In this document: piece after piece, positions 1 to 8,614 of the stretch
Numbering within the stretch: position 1 is the stretch's first letter
How the letters are laid out: the number at the start of each line of letters is the position of its first letter
Assembly: GCF_020733705.1 (NCBI RefSeq)
Contig: NZ_JAJFZM010000001.1
Coordinates: forward strand, 868,001-932,000
Direction: 5' to 3'
Source: Nocardia australiensis
GTDB taxonomy: Bacteria > Actinomycetota > Actinomycetes > Mycobacteriales > Mycobacteriaceae
Length of the DNA: 64,000 nt
Program-made: the position numbers and the translations under genes
Notes under the pieces: model-generated
The model's input: only the letters and a program-made list of their open reading frames with translations
What the model was told of the DNA's origin: nothing
Databases searched by the model: none

Positions 1-39
1 CTCGGAACGCGAATCGCCCGCTCACGCATGCCCGCTCGC

Positions 40-624
40 TCATGCCGCACGGTCGAGCAGCGCGTGCACCCGCGGGCGTAGATCGGCGATCGAGTCCGAT
101 CCACCGAGGATGCGGGTGGTGGTCTCATTGGGGGCACGCAGGACACCGAGCAGCAGATGTCCGGACTCGATGGTCTTGTCCTTGCGCGCGAGCGCCTCCC
201 GCAGGGCCAGTTCGACCACCTTCTTCGCGTCCTTGGTGAACGGAATGTGGCCGAAATTACCACCACCGCGGCCCCGGCCGAAGGGCCCACGCCGCTGTTC
301 GGGCACCGCGCGCTCGAGCGCGTCCTCGCCGAAGGTAGCCTCCAAACTCCCCCGCACGGCGTCGAGATCGATGCCGATCGAGCGAAGCGCCTCCGTGTCC
401 TCGGCTCCGAGCGGCTCGCCCCTGCCCTGCTGATCGAGCTTTTTCAACACGCCCGTATGGGTGATCCCGGCATCGGCGAGCATGGTCTTCAGCTCCGGCT
501 CACCCTGGGAAATGATGCCGAGCAGAACGTGCTCCACCTCGATACTCGGTGAGCGCATTTCGCGGGCGTCTTCCTGGGCGATGACGATCACCGTGCGTGC
601 TGTCCTGCTGAACCGTTCGAACAT
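40..624 (-). CDS. Clp N-terminal (Clp-R) domain protein
   Basis: A 194-residue protein made of two Clp-N repeats. The first, at about residues 1-75, begins MFERFSRTARTVIVIAQEDA with the SIEVEHVLLGI signature. The second, at about 118-194, has FTKDAKKVVELALREAL and IESGHLLLGVL. ClpC-type unfoldases carry this domain for substrate or adaptor binding, but here there are no AAA+ modules, so it is a stand-alone domain protein and may act as an adaptor or decoy (inference). Its ATG overlaps the stop of the upstream HTH gene in an ATGA, so the two are co-translated. A glycine/arginine-rich linker lies at about residues 108-122. Confidence 0.85.
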   Translation of the reverse strand: MFERFSRTARTVIVIAQEDAREMRSPSIEVEHVLLGIISQGEPELKTMLADAGITHTGVLKKLDQQGRGEPLGAEDTEALRSIGIDLDAVRGSLEATFGEDALERAVPEQRRGPFGRGRGGGNFGHIPFTKDAKKVVELALREALARKDKTIESGHLLLGVLRAPNETTTRILGGSDSIADLRPRVHALLDRAA

Positions 625-845
625 CAGCTGTTCCTGCCTCTCCGGCTGTATTTATGGTGGACCGCCTGCTTGCTGACCTCGAGCGCCTCCGCGATCGCCT
701 GCCACGACCAGCCCTGTTCGCGAGCATTGGCCACCTGGATCGCTTCCAGACGTTCGAGCAGCCGACGCAGCGCGAGCACCGCACGCAACCCGACCCTGGG
801 GTCGGGACTGCCGGCGGCGGCCGCCAATGTGGTTGCTTCAGTCAT
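624..845 (-). CDS. Small helix-turn-helix protein paired with the Clp-N protein
   Basis: A 73-residue protein. I chose the ATG at 845 because the in-frame sequence upstream of it lies across the palindromic promoter. The C-terminal half (about residues 45-66) reads as a helix-turn-helix, with GWSWQAIAEALEVSKQAVHH as its core, like sigma region 4 or MerR-type recognition helices. The N-terminal half is a short alanine/leucine-rich helix. It overlaps the downstream Clp-N gene by 4 bp. No ribosome binding site is visible, and a promoter -10 lies only 8 bp upstream, which suggests a leaderless mRNA. It probably represses its own operon (inference). Confidence 0.75.
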   Translation of the reverse strand: MTEATTLAAAAGSPDPRVGLRAVLALRRLLERLEAIQVANAREQGWSWQAIAEALEVSKQAVHHKYSRRGRNS

Positions 846-848
846 GCC

Positions 849-892
849 GTCAATTTTTATTGACGACAGATCAATTGTCAATGAAAATTGAC
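849..892 (-). promoter_or_regulatory. Promoter with two tandem GTCAAT-N4-ATTGAC palindromes
   Basis: Two copies of the perfect palindrome GTCAAT-N4-ATTGAC lie at 849-864 and 877-892, 28 bp apart. On the minus strand a TTGACA -35 (876-881) sits in the distal palindrome and a TAAAAA -10 (854-859) in the proximal one, with a 16 bp spacer. The start codon of the HTH gene follows 8 bp after the -10. The layout fits an autoregulated, leaderless promoter. Confidence 0.65.
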
Positions 893-898
893 ACCCAG

Positions 899-1984
899 TT
901 ATCCGGTCCAACTTCCAGTAGCCGCGAACTTCGAAAGCACGGCCTGCGCCCCGGCCAGGCTGATGTCTTGTGCCGCGACCCAGTCGTCGTTGAAATACGT
1001 TCCGGCATAACGATCCCCGCCGTCGCACAGCAGCGTCACCACGCTGCCGGTGCGTCCCGCGGCGATCATTTCGGCGATAAGAGCGAACGCGCCCCACAGG
1101 TTGGTGCCGGTGGAACCACCTACGCGGCGACCGATCACCGTGCTCGCGTGACGGGCGGCGGCGATGGATCCGGCATCGGGGACCTCGATCATGCGGTCGA
1201 CGACCTGGCCGACGAACGACGGTTCGACGCGCGGCCGGCCGATGCCCTCGATCCGCGAGGGCATTCCGGTCTCATAACCCGAGTCGCCGGTCTCGTAGCC
1301 GCCGTAGAAGGCGGAATTCTCGGGGTCGACCACGGCCAGTTTCGTCGCGTGCCTGCGGTAACGGATGTAGCGGCCGATGGTGGCGCTGGTACCGCCGGTG
1401 CCCGCACCGACAACAATCCACTCCGGCACCGGGCAGGTCTCCAGAGTCATTTGCTCGAAAATGGATTCGGCGATGTTGTTATTACCGCGCCAGTCCGTGG
1501 CGCGCTCGGCATGGGTGAACTGATCCATATAGTGGCCACCGCACTCGGCCGCCAGCCGCACGGCCTCGGTGTACATATCCGGTGGCCGCTGCACGAAATG
1601 ACAACTGCCGCCTTGCGCTTCGATGAGCGCGATCTTCTGCGGCGAGGTACTCGCGGGCATCACCGCGACGAAATCCAGGCCGAGCAGCTTCGCGAAATAC
1701 GCCTCGCTGACCGCGGTCGACCCCGACGAGGCCTCTACCACGGTTGTGCCCTCGGCGACCCAGCCATTGCAAATCGCGTACAGGAAAAGGGATCTGGCGA
1801 GCCGATGCTTGAGACTGCCTGTGATGTGGGTCGATTCGTCCTTCAGATACAGCTGGACGTTCCACTCGGCGGGCAATGGATAGCGCAGCAGATGCGTATC
1901 CGCGCTGCGCTGGGTGTCGGCGTCGATCAATCGGACCGCGTTATCCACCCAATCGCGTGGGACGCTGCGATCGCATTGCTTCAC
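899..1984 (-). CDS. cds1: PLP-dependent cysteine synthase-family enzyme, probable L-cysteine desulfhydrase (Cds1-like)
   Basis: A 361-residue fold-type II PLP enzyme. The Schiff-base lysine is in [11 protein letters not shown] (about residue 60), a substrate-loop motif [10 protein letters not shown] follows, and a glycine-rich phosphate-binding loop [15 protein letters not shown] lies at about 195-209. Length and sequence match the Rv3684/Cds1 group of actinobacteria, which releases H2S, pyruvate and ammonia from cysteine and is distinct from CysK/CysM. The specific activity is inferred from family resemblance. Its GTG start overlaps the stop of the DUF4229 gene, so the two form an operon. 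Confidence 0.8.
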   Translation of the reverse strand: MKQCDRSVPRDWVDNAVRLIDADTQRSADTHLLRYPLPAEWNVQLYLKDESTHITGSLKHRLARSLFLYAICNGWVAEGTTVVEASSGSTAVSEAYFAKLLGLDFVAVMPASTSPQKIALIEAQGGSCHFVQRPPDMYTEAVRLAAECGGHYMDQFTHAERATDWRGNNNIAESIFEQMTLETCPVPEWIVVGAGTGGTSATIGRYIRYRRHATKLAVVDPENSAFYGGYETGDSGYETGMPSRIEGIGRPRVEPSFVGQVVDRMIEVPDAGSIAAARHASTVIGRRVGGSTGTNLWGAFALIAEMIAAGRTGSVVTLLCDGGDRYAGTYFNDDWVAAQDISLAGAQAVLSKFAATGSWTG

Positions 1985-2325
1985 GCCGATGGCCCCTGCT
2001 CGTCGCCGCGCAACCTGGCCCGCAACCGCGCCTTGTCCTGGCGGCGTTTCTCGTCAACGACCGCGATGTCCTGGTTGACCCGGGTGCGCAGCTTCTTGAA
2101 TAGCGTCAGCGATAGTGGCATCGCCAATAGCAGCGCGAACAACGCGGCAACCACGAGCGGAATATCCACTGACACCAAACGGGCGATCGCGATGATCACC
2201 ACCGTGAGGACGACAACCAACGCCAGCCTGGCGAGGCTGTACAGCGCCAGATTGCGGGCCAGCCGCCGGCCTACCCGTGCGGGTTGCTGTCCTGGTGCAC
2301 CTTCCGGTGGAGTTGCGTCACTCAC
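1981..2325 (-). CDS. DUF4229 membrane protein
   Basis: A 114-residue protein with a short proline-rich cytosolic N-terminus, two hydrophobic helices (about residues 27-48 and 53-74) and a basic, highly charged C-terminal tail ([10 protein letters not shown] through ARLRARLRG). This is the usual architecture of the actinobacterial DUF4229 family, whose function is unknown. It is the first gene of the transcript that continues into the cysteine desulfhydrase, with a 4 bp overlap, and it is divergent from bldC. Membership is based on pattern, not a search. Confidence 0.7.
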   Translation of the reverse strand: MSDATPPEGAPGQQPARVGRRLARNLALYSLARLALVVVLTVVIIAIARLVSVDIPLVVAALFALLLAMPLSLTLFKKLRTRVNQDIAVVDEKRRQDKARLRARLRGDEQGPSA

Positions 2326-2508
2326 GTCAGCCAGCCTATGCGAAGCGGTTTTCCCGGCCCGGGCGATACCTCACGCCGCAGCGCTCGAGCGGTATCCGTT
2401 TTGTCCATTACTTACCCTTTACCAACTGTAGGTGGTTCGACTACGTAGGGGTCGCAGTGCGACGATGGCGCCACTGATGAGGGACTGTCGAGAACGGAGA
2501 GGTTTGCT

Positions 2509-2718
2509 ATGACTGCGATCACCGTCAGCGGCCAGGACGCCCTGCTGACGCCGGGCCAAGTTGCCGCCATGTTCCACGTCGATCCGAAGACCGTTACCCG
2601 CTGGGCTCACGCCGGGCGCCTCGGCTCGCTACGCACGCCGGGCGGACACCGCAGGTTCCGTGAGTCCGAGGTGCTGCAACTACTCAGGTCGCTGACCACC
2701 GAGGCCACCGCGCACTGA
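2509..2718 (+). CDS. bldC: BldC-family MerR-like transcriptional regulator
   Basis: A 69-residue single-domain winged HTH. The motif LLTPGQVAAMFHVDPKTVTRW, followed by AGRLGSLRTPGGHRRFRESEV, is nearly invariant in BldC-like proteins. BldC binds cooperatively to AT-rich direct repeats and controls development in Streptomyces; in non-sporulating relatives the targets are not settled. It has a good ribosome binding site (GGAGAGG about 6 bp before the ATG) and is a monocistronic gene followed by a stem-loop. Confidence 0.9.
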   Translation: MTAITVSGQDALLTPGQVAAMFHVDPKTVTRWAHAGRLGSLRTPGGHRRFRESEVLQLLRSLTTEATAH

Positions 2719-2747
2719 TTCGCAGGCCCGGCATTCGAAGGAGGCCG

Positions 2748-2787
2748 CGGACACCTCGTCAGAGGAATTTCGGGTCCGCGGTGTCCG
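2748..2787 (+). terminator. Stem-loop after bldC
   Basis: CGGACACC (2748-2755) pairs with GGTGTCCG (2780-2787) about 30 bp after the bldC stop. There is no clear U-tract, so termination is an inference from position. Confidence 0.45.
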
Positions 2788-2831
2788 AAGCCCAGGTACC
2801 CGGCTACGCTCGTTAGCAGGAGGTGAGCGAC

Positions 2832-3056
2832 GTGACGTACCTGTTGGCACTCATCGCGGTCGTGGCTGTCGCGGTTTTGTGCTGGAAAGCGTTCGGCCCG
2901 GAAAAGTCCGCCGGACCGACCACCCCAACCACCCGTTTACCGCTGCGTCATTCATCGCAACGCAAGCCGATCAAGGGTCCCGACGACGACCCTGAATTCC
3001 TCTGGCGCCTCTCGCACCAGCATCGCGACGGCGACTCGGGTCCCACCGAGCGCTGA
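2832..3056 (+). CDS. Small single-pass membrane protein, unknown function
   Basis: A 74-residue protein with one N-terminal hydrophobic helix (TYLLALIAVVAVAVLCW) and a polar, proline/arginine-rich cytosolic tail ending in DDDPEFLWRLSHQHRD. I chose the GTG at 2832 over the GTG at 2823 because AGGAGG at 2818-2823 overlaps the earlier codon and is correctly spaced from the later one. I do not recognise the family. Its stop abuts the stop of the convergent gene at 3057. Confidence 0.6.
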   Translation: MTYLLALIAVVAVAVLCWKAFGPEKSAGPTTPTTRLPLRHSSQRKPIKGPDDDPEFLWRLSHQHRDGDSGPTER

Positions 3057-3266
3057 CTACCGCTCGATGGCGTCGCCACGCGACGGCAGCCCCTCCTTGA
3101 CGCGAAGACGGTTCGCGACCATCGCCAAATATTGCTGCGCCTCCAGCGACAACCCGGCGGCTGTGCGTGCCAGATTGCGCAGCCGACCGTCGTCGAGCTG
3201 CTCGATCACGCCATTGTCCGCGTCGACCACCGCAGCGGGCGGATAGGTGAAGTCATCGGCATCCAC
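3057..3266 (-). CDS. Small hypothetical protein
   Basis: A 69-residue soluble, acidic protein beginning MDADDFTYPPAAVVD and ending in a helical segment (SLEAQQYLAMVANRLRVKEG). The start is GTG at 3266, preceded by GGGGAG about 9 bp away. No family was recognised. It is convergent with the preceding membrane protein gene with no gap. Confidence 0.5.
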   Translation of the reverse strand: MDADDFTYPPAAVVDADNGVIEQLDDGRLRNLARTAAGLSLEAQQYLAMVANRLRVKEGLPSRGDAIER

Positions 3267-3282
3267 GTGTCCGTTCTCCCCT

Positions 3283-3320
3283 CAGATCTGGCATGCGCTG
3301 GATCGGCATGCACTGATCTG
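3283..3320. repeat. Imperfect inverted repeat upstream of the small hypothetical gene
   Basis: CAGATCTGGCATGC (3283-3296) and GCATGCACTGATCTG (3306-3320) form an interrupted palindrome between the genes at 3057-3266 and 3413-4024. It could be an operator for the former or a terminator for the latter, both of which are on the minus strand. Confidence 0.35.
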
Positions 3321-3412
3321 TCGACCCGCCCGCACGCGGAACGGCACGCGGCGAGCATCGTGACAAGCGCCACTTTCCCGATCGCCATGGCCGTCGGTAC
3401 GCATGAACTCGC

Positions 3413-4024
3413 TCAGGGCTGGCCGCTGACGACCGCGGTCATCGCGTCCATGAACGACTGGCCGCCCATGGCGTAGCCGCCCGCGATCGCGCCGATCACC
3501 AGGCCGATCGGGCCTGTGATGATGCTGAAGAATCCGAGGCCGACGATGGCGCCGATCAGCCCGCCCAGTACGCCACCGGCGACGACGCCGATGACGTTCT
3601 TGTTGAGTTCCTCGATCAGGCGGGCCATAGAGCTGATCGACTGCATCTCACCGATGTCCTTGGCGGTCGGCTTCGGTGTGAGGGCGAGGGTTCGACCGTT
3701 GTCGCGGATCTCCTGTGCAACCGACAGATGACTTCCGGAGACGTCGAAGGTCAGCGGTACCTCGGCGACGACAGCACCGCTGTCGGACTTCAGCGATACC
3801 TTGGTGCCGTTATCGGTGACCTCGAATTTTCCGCCGTCGACAGCGGTGGTGAGTACTCCGGCGACGTCGGAGAGGGTGGCGCGGTAGCCGACTCCCTGGT
3901 CGACGCCGGATGTCGAAATCTCACGAGTGATCGCGATCGGCTCCGCATTCACAGTTCCCGCAGCGATTCCCGTGGCAACGACGGCTAAGAGAGTGGTGGC
4001 GGCGGCGAACGTGCCGAACTTCAT
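3413..4024 (-). CDS. Secreted or surface-anchored protein with a glycine-zipper C-terminus
   Basis: A 203-residue protein. The ATG at 4024 has an AGAAGGA ribosome binding site, and the following sequence is a Sec signal peptide with AAGTVNAEP as a plausible cleavage region (after about residue 26). The mature part is a beta-rich domain (about 27-120), then an amphipathic helix, then a hydrophobic glycine-zipper stretch (GVVAGGVLGGLIGAIVGLGF) that looks membrane-inserting. Similar signal peptide plus glycine-zipper proteins are common in Nocardia, but no function is known to me. Confidence 0.7.
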   Translation of the reverse strand: MKFGTFAAATTLLAVVATGIAAGTVNAEPIAITREISTSGVDQGVGYRATLSDVAGVLTTAVDGGKFEVTDNGTKVSLKSDSGAVVAEVPLTFDVSGSHLSVAQEIRDNGRTLALTPKPTAKDIGEMQSISSMARLIEELNKNVIGVVAGGVLGGLIGAIVGLGFFSIITGPIGLVIGAIAGGYAMGGQSFMDAMTAVVSGQP

Positions 4025-4317
4025 TCGAGTTTCCTTCTCACAAGGCTCCGGCTCGGGCAGCCGGATGACGCACACAGCGCCACGTAGCTATTGCCCCCAC
4101 CGCAATCGGTAAAGCCTCCCATCATTCATCGTTGCCCGATTGTGACCTGGAAATATGAGCGATCGGACCACTCGGCGTCGCACGGAATGCGTTGCCCCAC
4201 AACGACTCGACGCGCGCGCACCACATGGTGTAAGCATGGCGTGATCTTCGAAATGCAATTTTCAACTTCGGATCTCGTTGGGCGAGTTCGAAGCGTGACA
4301 GCTCTGGAGGACGTTTC
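4025..4317. promoter_or_regulatory. Divergent intergenic region
   Basis: This 293 bp separates two divergently transcribed exported-protein genes. A GGAGG ribosome binding site lies at 4306-4310 for the rightward gene. I see no further gene. Distant CTTCGAA and TTCGAAG copies near 4245 and 4288 are inverted but too far apart to call an operator. Confidence 0.3.
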
Positions 4318-4989
4318 GTGTCGCGCCAACGTGTCCGTGCCGGTATCACCCTGACCGTATTCATCCTCGGCGCCGCACTGTCCGCGGCCGCCGTCGCGAC
4401 GGTCGCGTTTTCCATGAGTAACGACGAGTCGGCCGCAAACGCTCCGTCGCCGGTCACCGAAAGCATCAGTGCCACAGCGACAATGACAGCACCGGAGATC
4501 CAGCCGCTACCCCAAGACGAATCGGCGATCAGCCCGGCCCCTACGTTCCCAGCGGTTCGCGGCGCCAACGAAAAGGTGGTCACCGGCCTACAGGTAGCTG
4601 TCGGCGACTGTATCGGGCTCGATCGCATCGACGACGACGCCAAAATCGAGAAAACCACCTGCGGCAGCGCGAATTCCAACTACACCGTGTCCCAAATGGC
4701 GCCCGAACCCACGCAGTGCCCGACCGATGCCGACCATTCCTACGTCGCGACATTGCACGGCACCGAAAAGGCAGCCCTCTGCCTCGACATCGACTGGGTA
4801 ACCGGCGGCTGCATGCAACTCACCCCCGACAACCCGAAACGAATCGACTGCACAGCCCAAGGCACACCCGACGGCATACGAGTCGTAGAAGTTAAACAAG
4901 ACACCACCAACGTCAACACCTGCTCCAAGGGTGACCGCGGAATCGTCTACCAGCAACGCCGATTCGTCGTCTGCGTGGCGCGTTTGTAG
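4318..4989 (+). CDS. Membrane-anchored extracellular protein, LppU/SCO3897-like
   Basis: A 223-residue protein with a GTG start 7 bp after GGAGG. An uncleaved-looking N-terminal helix (about residues 10-32) is followed by a Ser/Thr/Pro/Ala-rich linker to about 88. The C-terminal domain has six or seven cysteines in the pattern AVGDCIG, TTCG, TQCP, ALCL, GGCM, IDC, NTCSKGD and FVVCV, which resembles LppU/SCO3897 lipoproteins of actinobacteria. Unlike LppU it has no lipobox cysteine. The cysteines suggest disulfides and an extracytoplasmic location. The role is unknown. Confidence 0.6.
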   Translation: MSRQRVRAGITLTVFILGAALSAAAVATVAFSMSNDESAANAPSPVTESISATATMTAPEIQPLPQDESAISPAPTFPAVRGANEKVVTGLQVAVGDCIGLDRIDDDAKIEKTTCGSANSNYTVSQMAPEPTQCPTDADHSYVATLHGTEKAALCLDIDWVTGGCMQLTPDNPKRIDCTAQGTPDGIRVVEVKQDTTNVNTCSKGDRGIVYQQRRFVVCVARL

Positions 4990-5097
4990 GACTGCCGCTC
5001 AGCCGGACCCAGCCGACGACGACGAAGACCCAGACGCACAGGTAGCAGCCGTTTAGTTCAGCCCGGCGGCGCTACTGCGTACCGGAGCGGAGGAAGT

Positions 5098-5505
5098 TCA
5101 GGGCACGAGAAGGAGTTGCCCGGCCTTGGACTGGACGATGGAGAAGTGCTTGCGGTCCAGCGTCGCCACGGCCGTGACCGGGAACCGCTCAGCGACGGCG
5201 ACCACGGATGCGTCCACCGTGCCCAGCGGTAGGTCGGAGTACTTGTCGACGAGCTGGCGTATCCGTTCCAGGTCCTCGACGGTCGTATCCACGAGAGTGT
5301 ACGTGCCTTCGGTCACGTCTCGCAGGAACGCCAGTTCCGCCACAGGACCGACACGGCGCTCCAGCAGAATCGCCGCTTCAGTGAGCACCGGTGCCGGCAC
5401 CAGCAGCGGGCCGGGAGCGTTCATCAGCAGTTCCCGGCACGCGGCATGGTGGTTGTCTCGGGCATTGACCAGGGCGACGATAGGCCCGGTATCGACAACG
5501 ATCAC
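5098..5505 (-). CDS. vapC: PIN-domain ribonuclease toxin, VapC-like
   Basis: A 135-residue PIN protein. The acidic residues expected for the Mg2+ site are present: D5 (VVDTGP), E43 (VLTEAAI), D98 (TVDASV) and D117 (ATLDRKHF). VapC toxins cut tRNA or rRNA and are held inactive by the partner antitoxin. The GTG start overlaps the antitoxin stop in GTGA, the usual antitoxin-first order. The target RNA cannot be read from sequence. Confidence 0.85.
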   Translation of the reverse strand: MIVVDTGPIVALVNARDNHHAACRELLMNAPGPLLVPAPVLTEAAILLERRVGPVAELAFLRDVTEGTYTLVDTTVEDLERIRQLVDKYSDLPLGTVDASVVAVAERFPVTAVATLDRKHFSIVQSKAGQLLLVP

Positions 5506-5714
5506 TCAGCCGATTCTGCCCGATCGATCTCGTTGCGAACGATGTCCTTGGCCCGCTCGCTCAGGTCCGGTTCAGCGGAGGCGATTCCTGCGCTGTGGAA
5601 GGTGCGGCGTCCGGGTGGGCGGACGAGCTGCCGAAGGAACGCGGCGGCAGCCGGAACCTGATCCTCCGGCACAGCCTCAGCCAGCCGCAACAGCTCCTCA
5701 TGGGTCGCGCTCAT
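5502..5714 (-). CDS. Antitoxin partner of the PIN toxin
   Basis: A 70-residue acidic helical protein starting MSATHEELLRLAEAVPEDQV. It has an arginine-containing C-terminal segment and ends EIDRAESAE. Length, position directly upstream and the 4 bp overlap identify it as the antitoxin. It has no ribbon-helix-helix or AbrB motif that I can recognise, so the VapB subclass is open. The ATG at 5714 has no upstream Shine-Dalgarno, and a TACACT -10-like hexamer lies 6 bp before it, so the module may be leaderless. Confidence 0.65.
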   Translation of the reverse strand: MSATHEELLRLAEAVPEDQVPAAAAFLRQLVRPPGRRTFHSAGIASAEPDLSERAKDIVRNEIDRAESAE

Positions 5715-5909
5715 GACCAAAGTGTACGACTGCCCGTAAACCAATGCTTTGCACAAATAGACCAAATGAAGGTTCCCTCTTATGAGGGGATCGAATCAAC
5801 CATCACCGACTGGATCGGTATCCACTACTGCGTACTCGCTGCGTACCGACGATCCGAGCGACGCGAGCGAATAACCCGCCAAACACACGAATGCGCAGGT
5901 CAAGCCATT

Positions 5910-6887
5910 TCAGTTCAGCCCCGCGTACGAGTGCAACCCGCTGATCACGATGTTGATGATGAACAAGTTGAACAGCATCGCCACGAATCCCGCGACGTTG
6001 ATCCAGGCGGCCTTGGTGTCGCGCCAGCCGGAGGTGGCGCGGGCGTGCAGGTAGGCGGCGTAGAGGACCCAGGCTATGAAGGAGCAGGTTTCCTTGGGGT
6101 CCCAGCCCCAGAAGCGGCCCCAGGCGGCTTCGGCCCAGATGGCGCCGAGGATGACGCCTGCACCGAAGAGAGGGAAACCGATGATGGTGGTTTTGTAGGC
6201 AAGGCGGTCCAGAGCGCGGGCGTCGGGCAGGCGGCGGGCGATGACGCCGAGGATGTTGTCGGACTCCTGGCCCTCGGGCTGGCGCAGGCGGTAGAGGAAA
6301 AGCAGGCTCGCGACACCGGAGACGAGGAAGACGCCGCTGCCGATGCTGACGATGGTGACGTGAATGGGCAACCAGTACGACTTCAACGCGGGCACGACAG
6401 GCGCGGCGTCGGCGTAGAGCAGGGTGCCCGCGAGGAACATCAGGATCAGGATCGGGACGAGCAAGAACACCCACATCGACCGGTAGCGCTGCTCACGCAG
6501 GAAAACAATCCCGACCAGTGCCGCGGCGGCGGTCGCCATGGTGACGAACTCGTACATGTTGCCGAGCGGAAAGCGATGAGTCGCGAAGCCGCGCAACACG
6601 ATCGAGAGCACGTGCGACGCGACCCCGACAAAGAGCACCGAGTAAGCCATATTGCCCGCGCGTTCCGAAAGGGGCCGCGCCTGTGGCGTCTCGATACGAC
6701 CAGGACCGGCCGCAGGCAGCGAGCCGGAACCGCCCGCGGCGACAAGCTCGCGCTCGACAACCTTCCGTGTCCGCGCCGACGCGTACTGCACCAGCAGCAG
6801 CACGAGCACGAGCGCGTACACGACGATCGCCGACTTGAAGGCGAGATCGCTGTAGTGCGCGATGTTCTCGTCGATCGGCATGGTCAC
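5910..6887 (-). CDS. ccsB: Cytochrome c synthase subunit CcsB (CcsA/CcmF-type haem lyase)
   Basis: A 325-residue polytopic protein of the system II (Ccs) cytochrome c maturation complex. It carries the tryptophan-rich haem-handling WWD motif WGRFWGWDPKET (about residues 235-246) and conserved histidines in flanking helices (for example ASHVLSIVL and the C-terminal GLHSYAGL). With ResB it moves haem across the membrane and attaches it to CXXCH apocytochromes. It is the last gene of the operon and overlaps resB by ATGA. It corresponds to Rv0529, named ccsA in M. tuberculosis. Confidence 0.93.
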   Translation of the reverse strand: MTMPIDENIAHYSDLAFKSAIVVYALVLVLLLVQYASARTRKVVERELVAAGGSGSLPAAGPGRIETPQARPLSERAGNMAYSVLFVGVASHVLSIVLRGFATHRFPLGNMYEFVTMATAAAALVGIVFLREQRYRSMWVFLLVPILILMFLAGTLLYADAAPVVPALKSYWLPIHVTIVSIGSGVFLVSGVASLLFLYRLRQPEGQESDNILGVIARRLPDARALDRLAYKTTIIGFPLFGAGVILGAIWAEAAWGRFWGWDPKETCSFIAWVLYAAYLHARATSGWRDTKAAWINVAGFVAMLFNLFIINIVISGLHSYAGLN

Positions 6888-8614
6888 TCTCCCGTGGTCT
6901 CGGAGCCGGGTTGCCCGCTGGATCGCTGATCCAGCAGGCGCGCACGCAGCTTGTCGAACTCGCCGCCCCAGCCGGCCTGATCGGTTCTGGCCAGCCCGCC
7001 CATCTCTACTACAGTGCGTCGTTTGTCAACGGTACCGGCTTCGCCCTCAGCCGGGTAGACCCGCATCCAGATCCGCCGCCGTTTCACCAGCAGCGACACC
7101 AGCAGCCCCGCCATCATGGCCAGTGCGCTCACCAGCACCCACTGTTGCGCCGGATCGTGCGACACCTGCAGGTTCACGAATTCCTGTGCACCGTCGAAGG
7201 TCACCTTGGTGCCGTTGGGCAGGGTGGTCGACTCGCCGGGGCGTAGGTTGACCCTGGCCTCCTTGGCCAGCCGGCCCTGTTTGATCTGCTCCGGGTCCAG
7301 CGAGAACAGCGATTGCGGCTTGCCGGTATCGAGGCCGGTATCGCCGCGATAGACGTCCACCGCGACGGCCGGATCATTCATCACGGGGAACGATGAGGTC
7401 AGCAGGTTGCCGTGCAGCAGCGCGGTCGGTGCGAAAAGGCCCTCGATCGCGATCTGGTTCTTGCGACGCTCCTCGTCGGTGGCGTACATGCCACCGGGCG
7501 GATCGATCCGCAAAACACCGCTGGACAGGAACGTCTGCGCGTTTTCCGGCCGCCACTGGATGGTCTCGGTCCTGGTCTGCCCGTTCGGGAAGGTGACCGT
7601 GAAGGTCGGCGCGTACCCGTGTCCCTGCAAATACAGCCTGTCACCCGCGACGCGCAGCGGATGGTTCACCTGGATGGTGCTGTTACGCCAGGTATTGCTC
7701 TGCAGATCCGCACCCGCCTGATATTCGATGTTCGAGGTGAACATCTCGGCCTGGCCATTCTGCAGATAGTCGGCCTTGAAGTCCTTGACCCGCACGCAGA
7801 TCGGCGCGATGCCGGTGCCGTCGATGACATTGCCTGCCCGGAACGAGTCGAAAACCGCGGGTGAGGTCGTGCAGAAGCCTGGGCCATTATTGGCGATAAC
7901 GATGACGCTGCCCTCGTAGCCGAACAGCTTGCCGACGGCGATGGCGACCAGCAGCCCGACCAGCGACAGATGGAAGACGAGGTTGCCGAGCTCGCGGGTG
8001 TACCCCTTCTCTGCGGACAGGGTGATCTCACCGTCACGCCCGCTCGGCTTGATACGGCGCTCGCTTGGATCTTCGTGGTCACGTTGGCCACCGCTTCGGG
8101 GCCTGAGACTCGCGCCGTCACGCACCTCGGTGCGCCAGCCACGCAATTGCTTACGCGCATGTGCGACCACCTCCTCGGCGCCCAGTTCGACAGTCCCCGA
8201 GTAGTGGTGCGGCAGCCGGGCGAGGTTGCGCGGCGCCCGGACCGGCGGCGTGCGCAGCGCGCGGTAGTGATCGAAGACGCGCGGCAGAATGCACCCGACC
8301 AGTGAAATGAACAGCAGTACATAGATCGCCGTGAACCAGAAGCTGCCGAACACGTCGAACAGTTCGAACCGATCCATCCATGGTCCGAGCGTCGGCCGGT
8401 CAATGATGTACTGATCGACCTTCTGCGCATTGAGGCTGCGCTGCGGCAGCAACGCGCCGGGAATCGCGGCCAGCGCGAGCAGGAACAGCAGTACCAGCGC
8501 GGTGCGCATGCTGGTCAGTCCGCGCCAGGTATTGCGCGCGAATGCCCAGATCCGGCCTAGTGGTGATTGACGCGGCGGGGTCACCGGCGCCTCATGTTTG
8601 TCGAGCACGGTCAT
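6884..8614 (-). CDS. resB: Cytochrome c biogenesis protein ResB
   Basis: A 576-residue protein. The start at 8614 overlaps the ccdA stop (ATGA); the in-frame sequence further upstream is out-of-frame ccdA. ResB/Ccs1 features are three N-terminal helices (about 36-57, 90-110 and 215-236), a large extracytoplasmic beta-rich domain (about 240-500) and a fourth helix ([20 protein letters not shown]) before a basic cytosolic tail. It pairs with CcsB in the haem delivery complex. About 40 residues after the second helix ([17 protein letters not shown]) form a polar insertion. Confidence 0.93.
   Translation of the reverse strand: MTVLDKHEAPVTPPRQSPLGRIWAFARNTWRGLTSMRTALVLLFLLALAAIPGALLPQRSLNAQKVDQYIIDRPTLGPWMDRFELFDVFGSFWFTAIYVLLFISLVGCILPRVFDHYRALRTPPVRAPRNLARLPHHYSGTVELGAEEVVAHARKQLRGWRTEVRDGASLRPRSGGQRDHEDPSERRIKPSGRDGEITLSAEKGYTRELGNLVFHLSLVGLLVAIAVGKLFGYEGSVIVIANNGPGFCTTSPAVFDSFRAGNVIDGTGIAPICVRVKDFKADYLQNGQAEMFTSNIEYQAGADLQSNTWRNSTIQVNHPLRVAGDRLYLQGHGYAPTFTVTFPNGQTRTETIQWRPENAQTFLSSGVLRIDPPGGMYATDEERRKNQIAIEGLFAPTALLHGNLLTSSFPVMNDPAVAVDVYRGDTGLDTGKPQSLFSLDPEQIKQGRLAKEARVNLRPGESTTLPNGTKVTFDGAQEFVNLQVSHDPAQQWVLVSALAMMAGLLVSLLVKRRRIWMRVYPAEGEAGTVDKRRTVVEMGGLARTDQAGWGGEFDKLRARLLDQRSSGQPGSETTGE

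Noticed and set aside
827..2431. Open frame of 534 codons on the plus strand
   Set aside because: It is the mirror of the cysteine desulfhydrase and DUF4229 genes. It has no ribosome binding site and an Arg/His/Asp-rich composition typical of antisense frames in high-GC DNA.
2326..2508. Riboswitch or structured leader before bldC
   Set aside because: No recognisable aptamer pattern is present. The region looks like an ordinary divergent promoter.
5595..6929. Open frame of 444 codons on the plus strand
   Set aside because: It is antisense to ccsB, whose WWD motif and helices are unmistakable.
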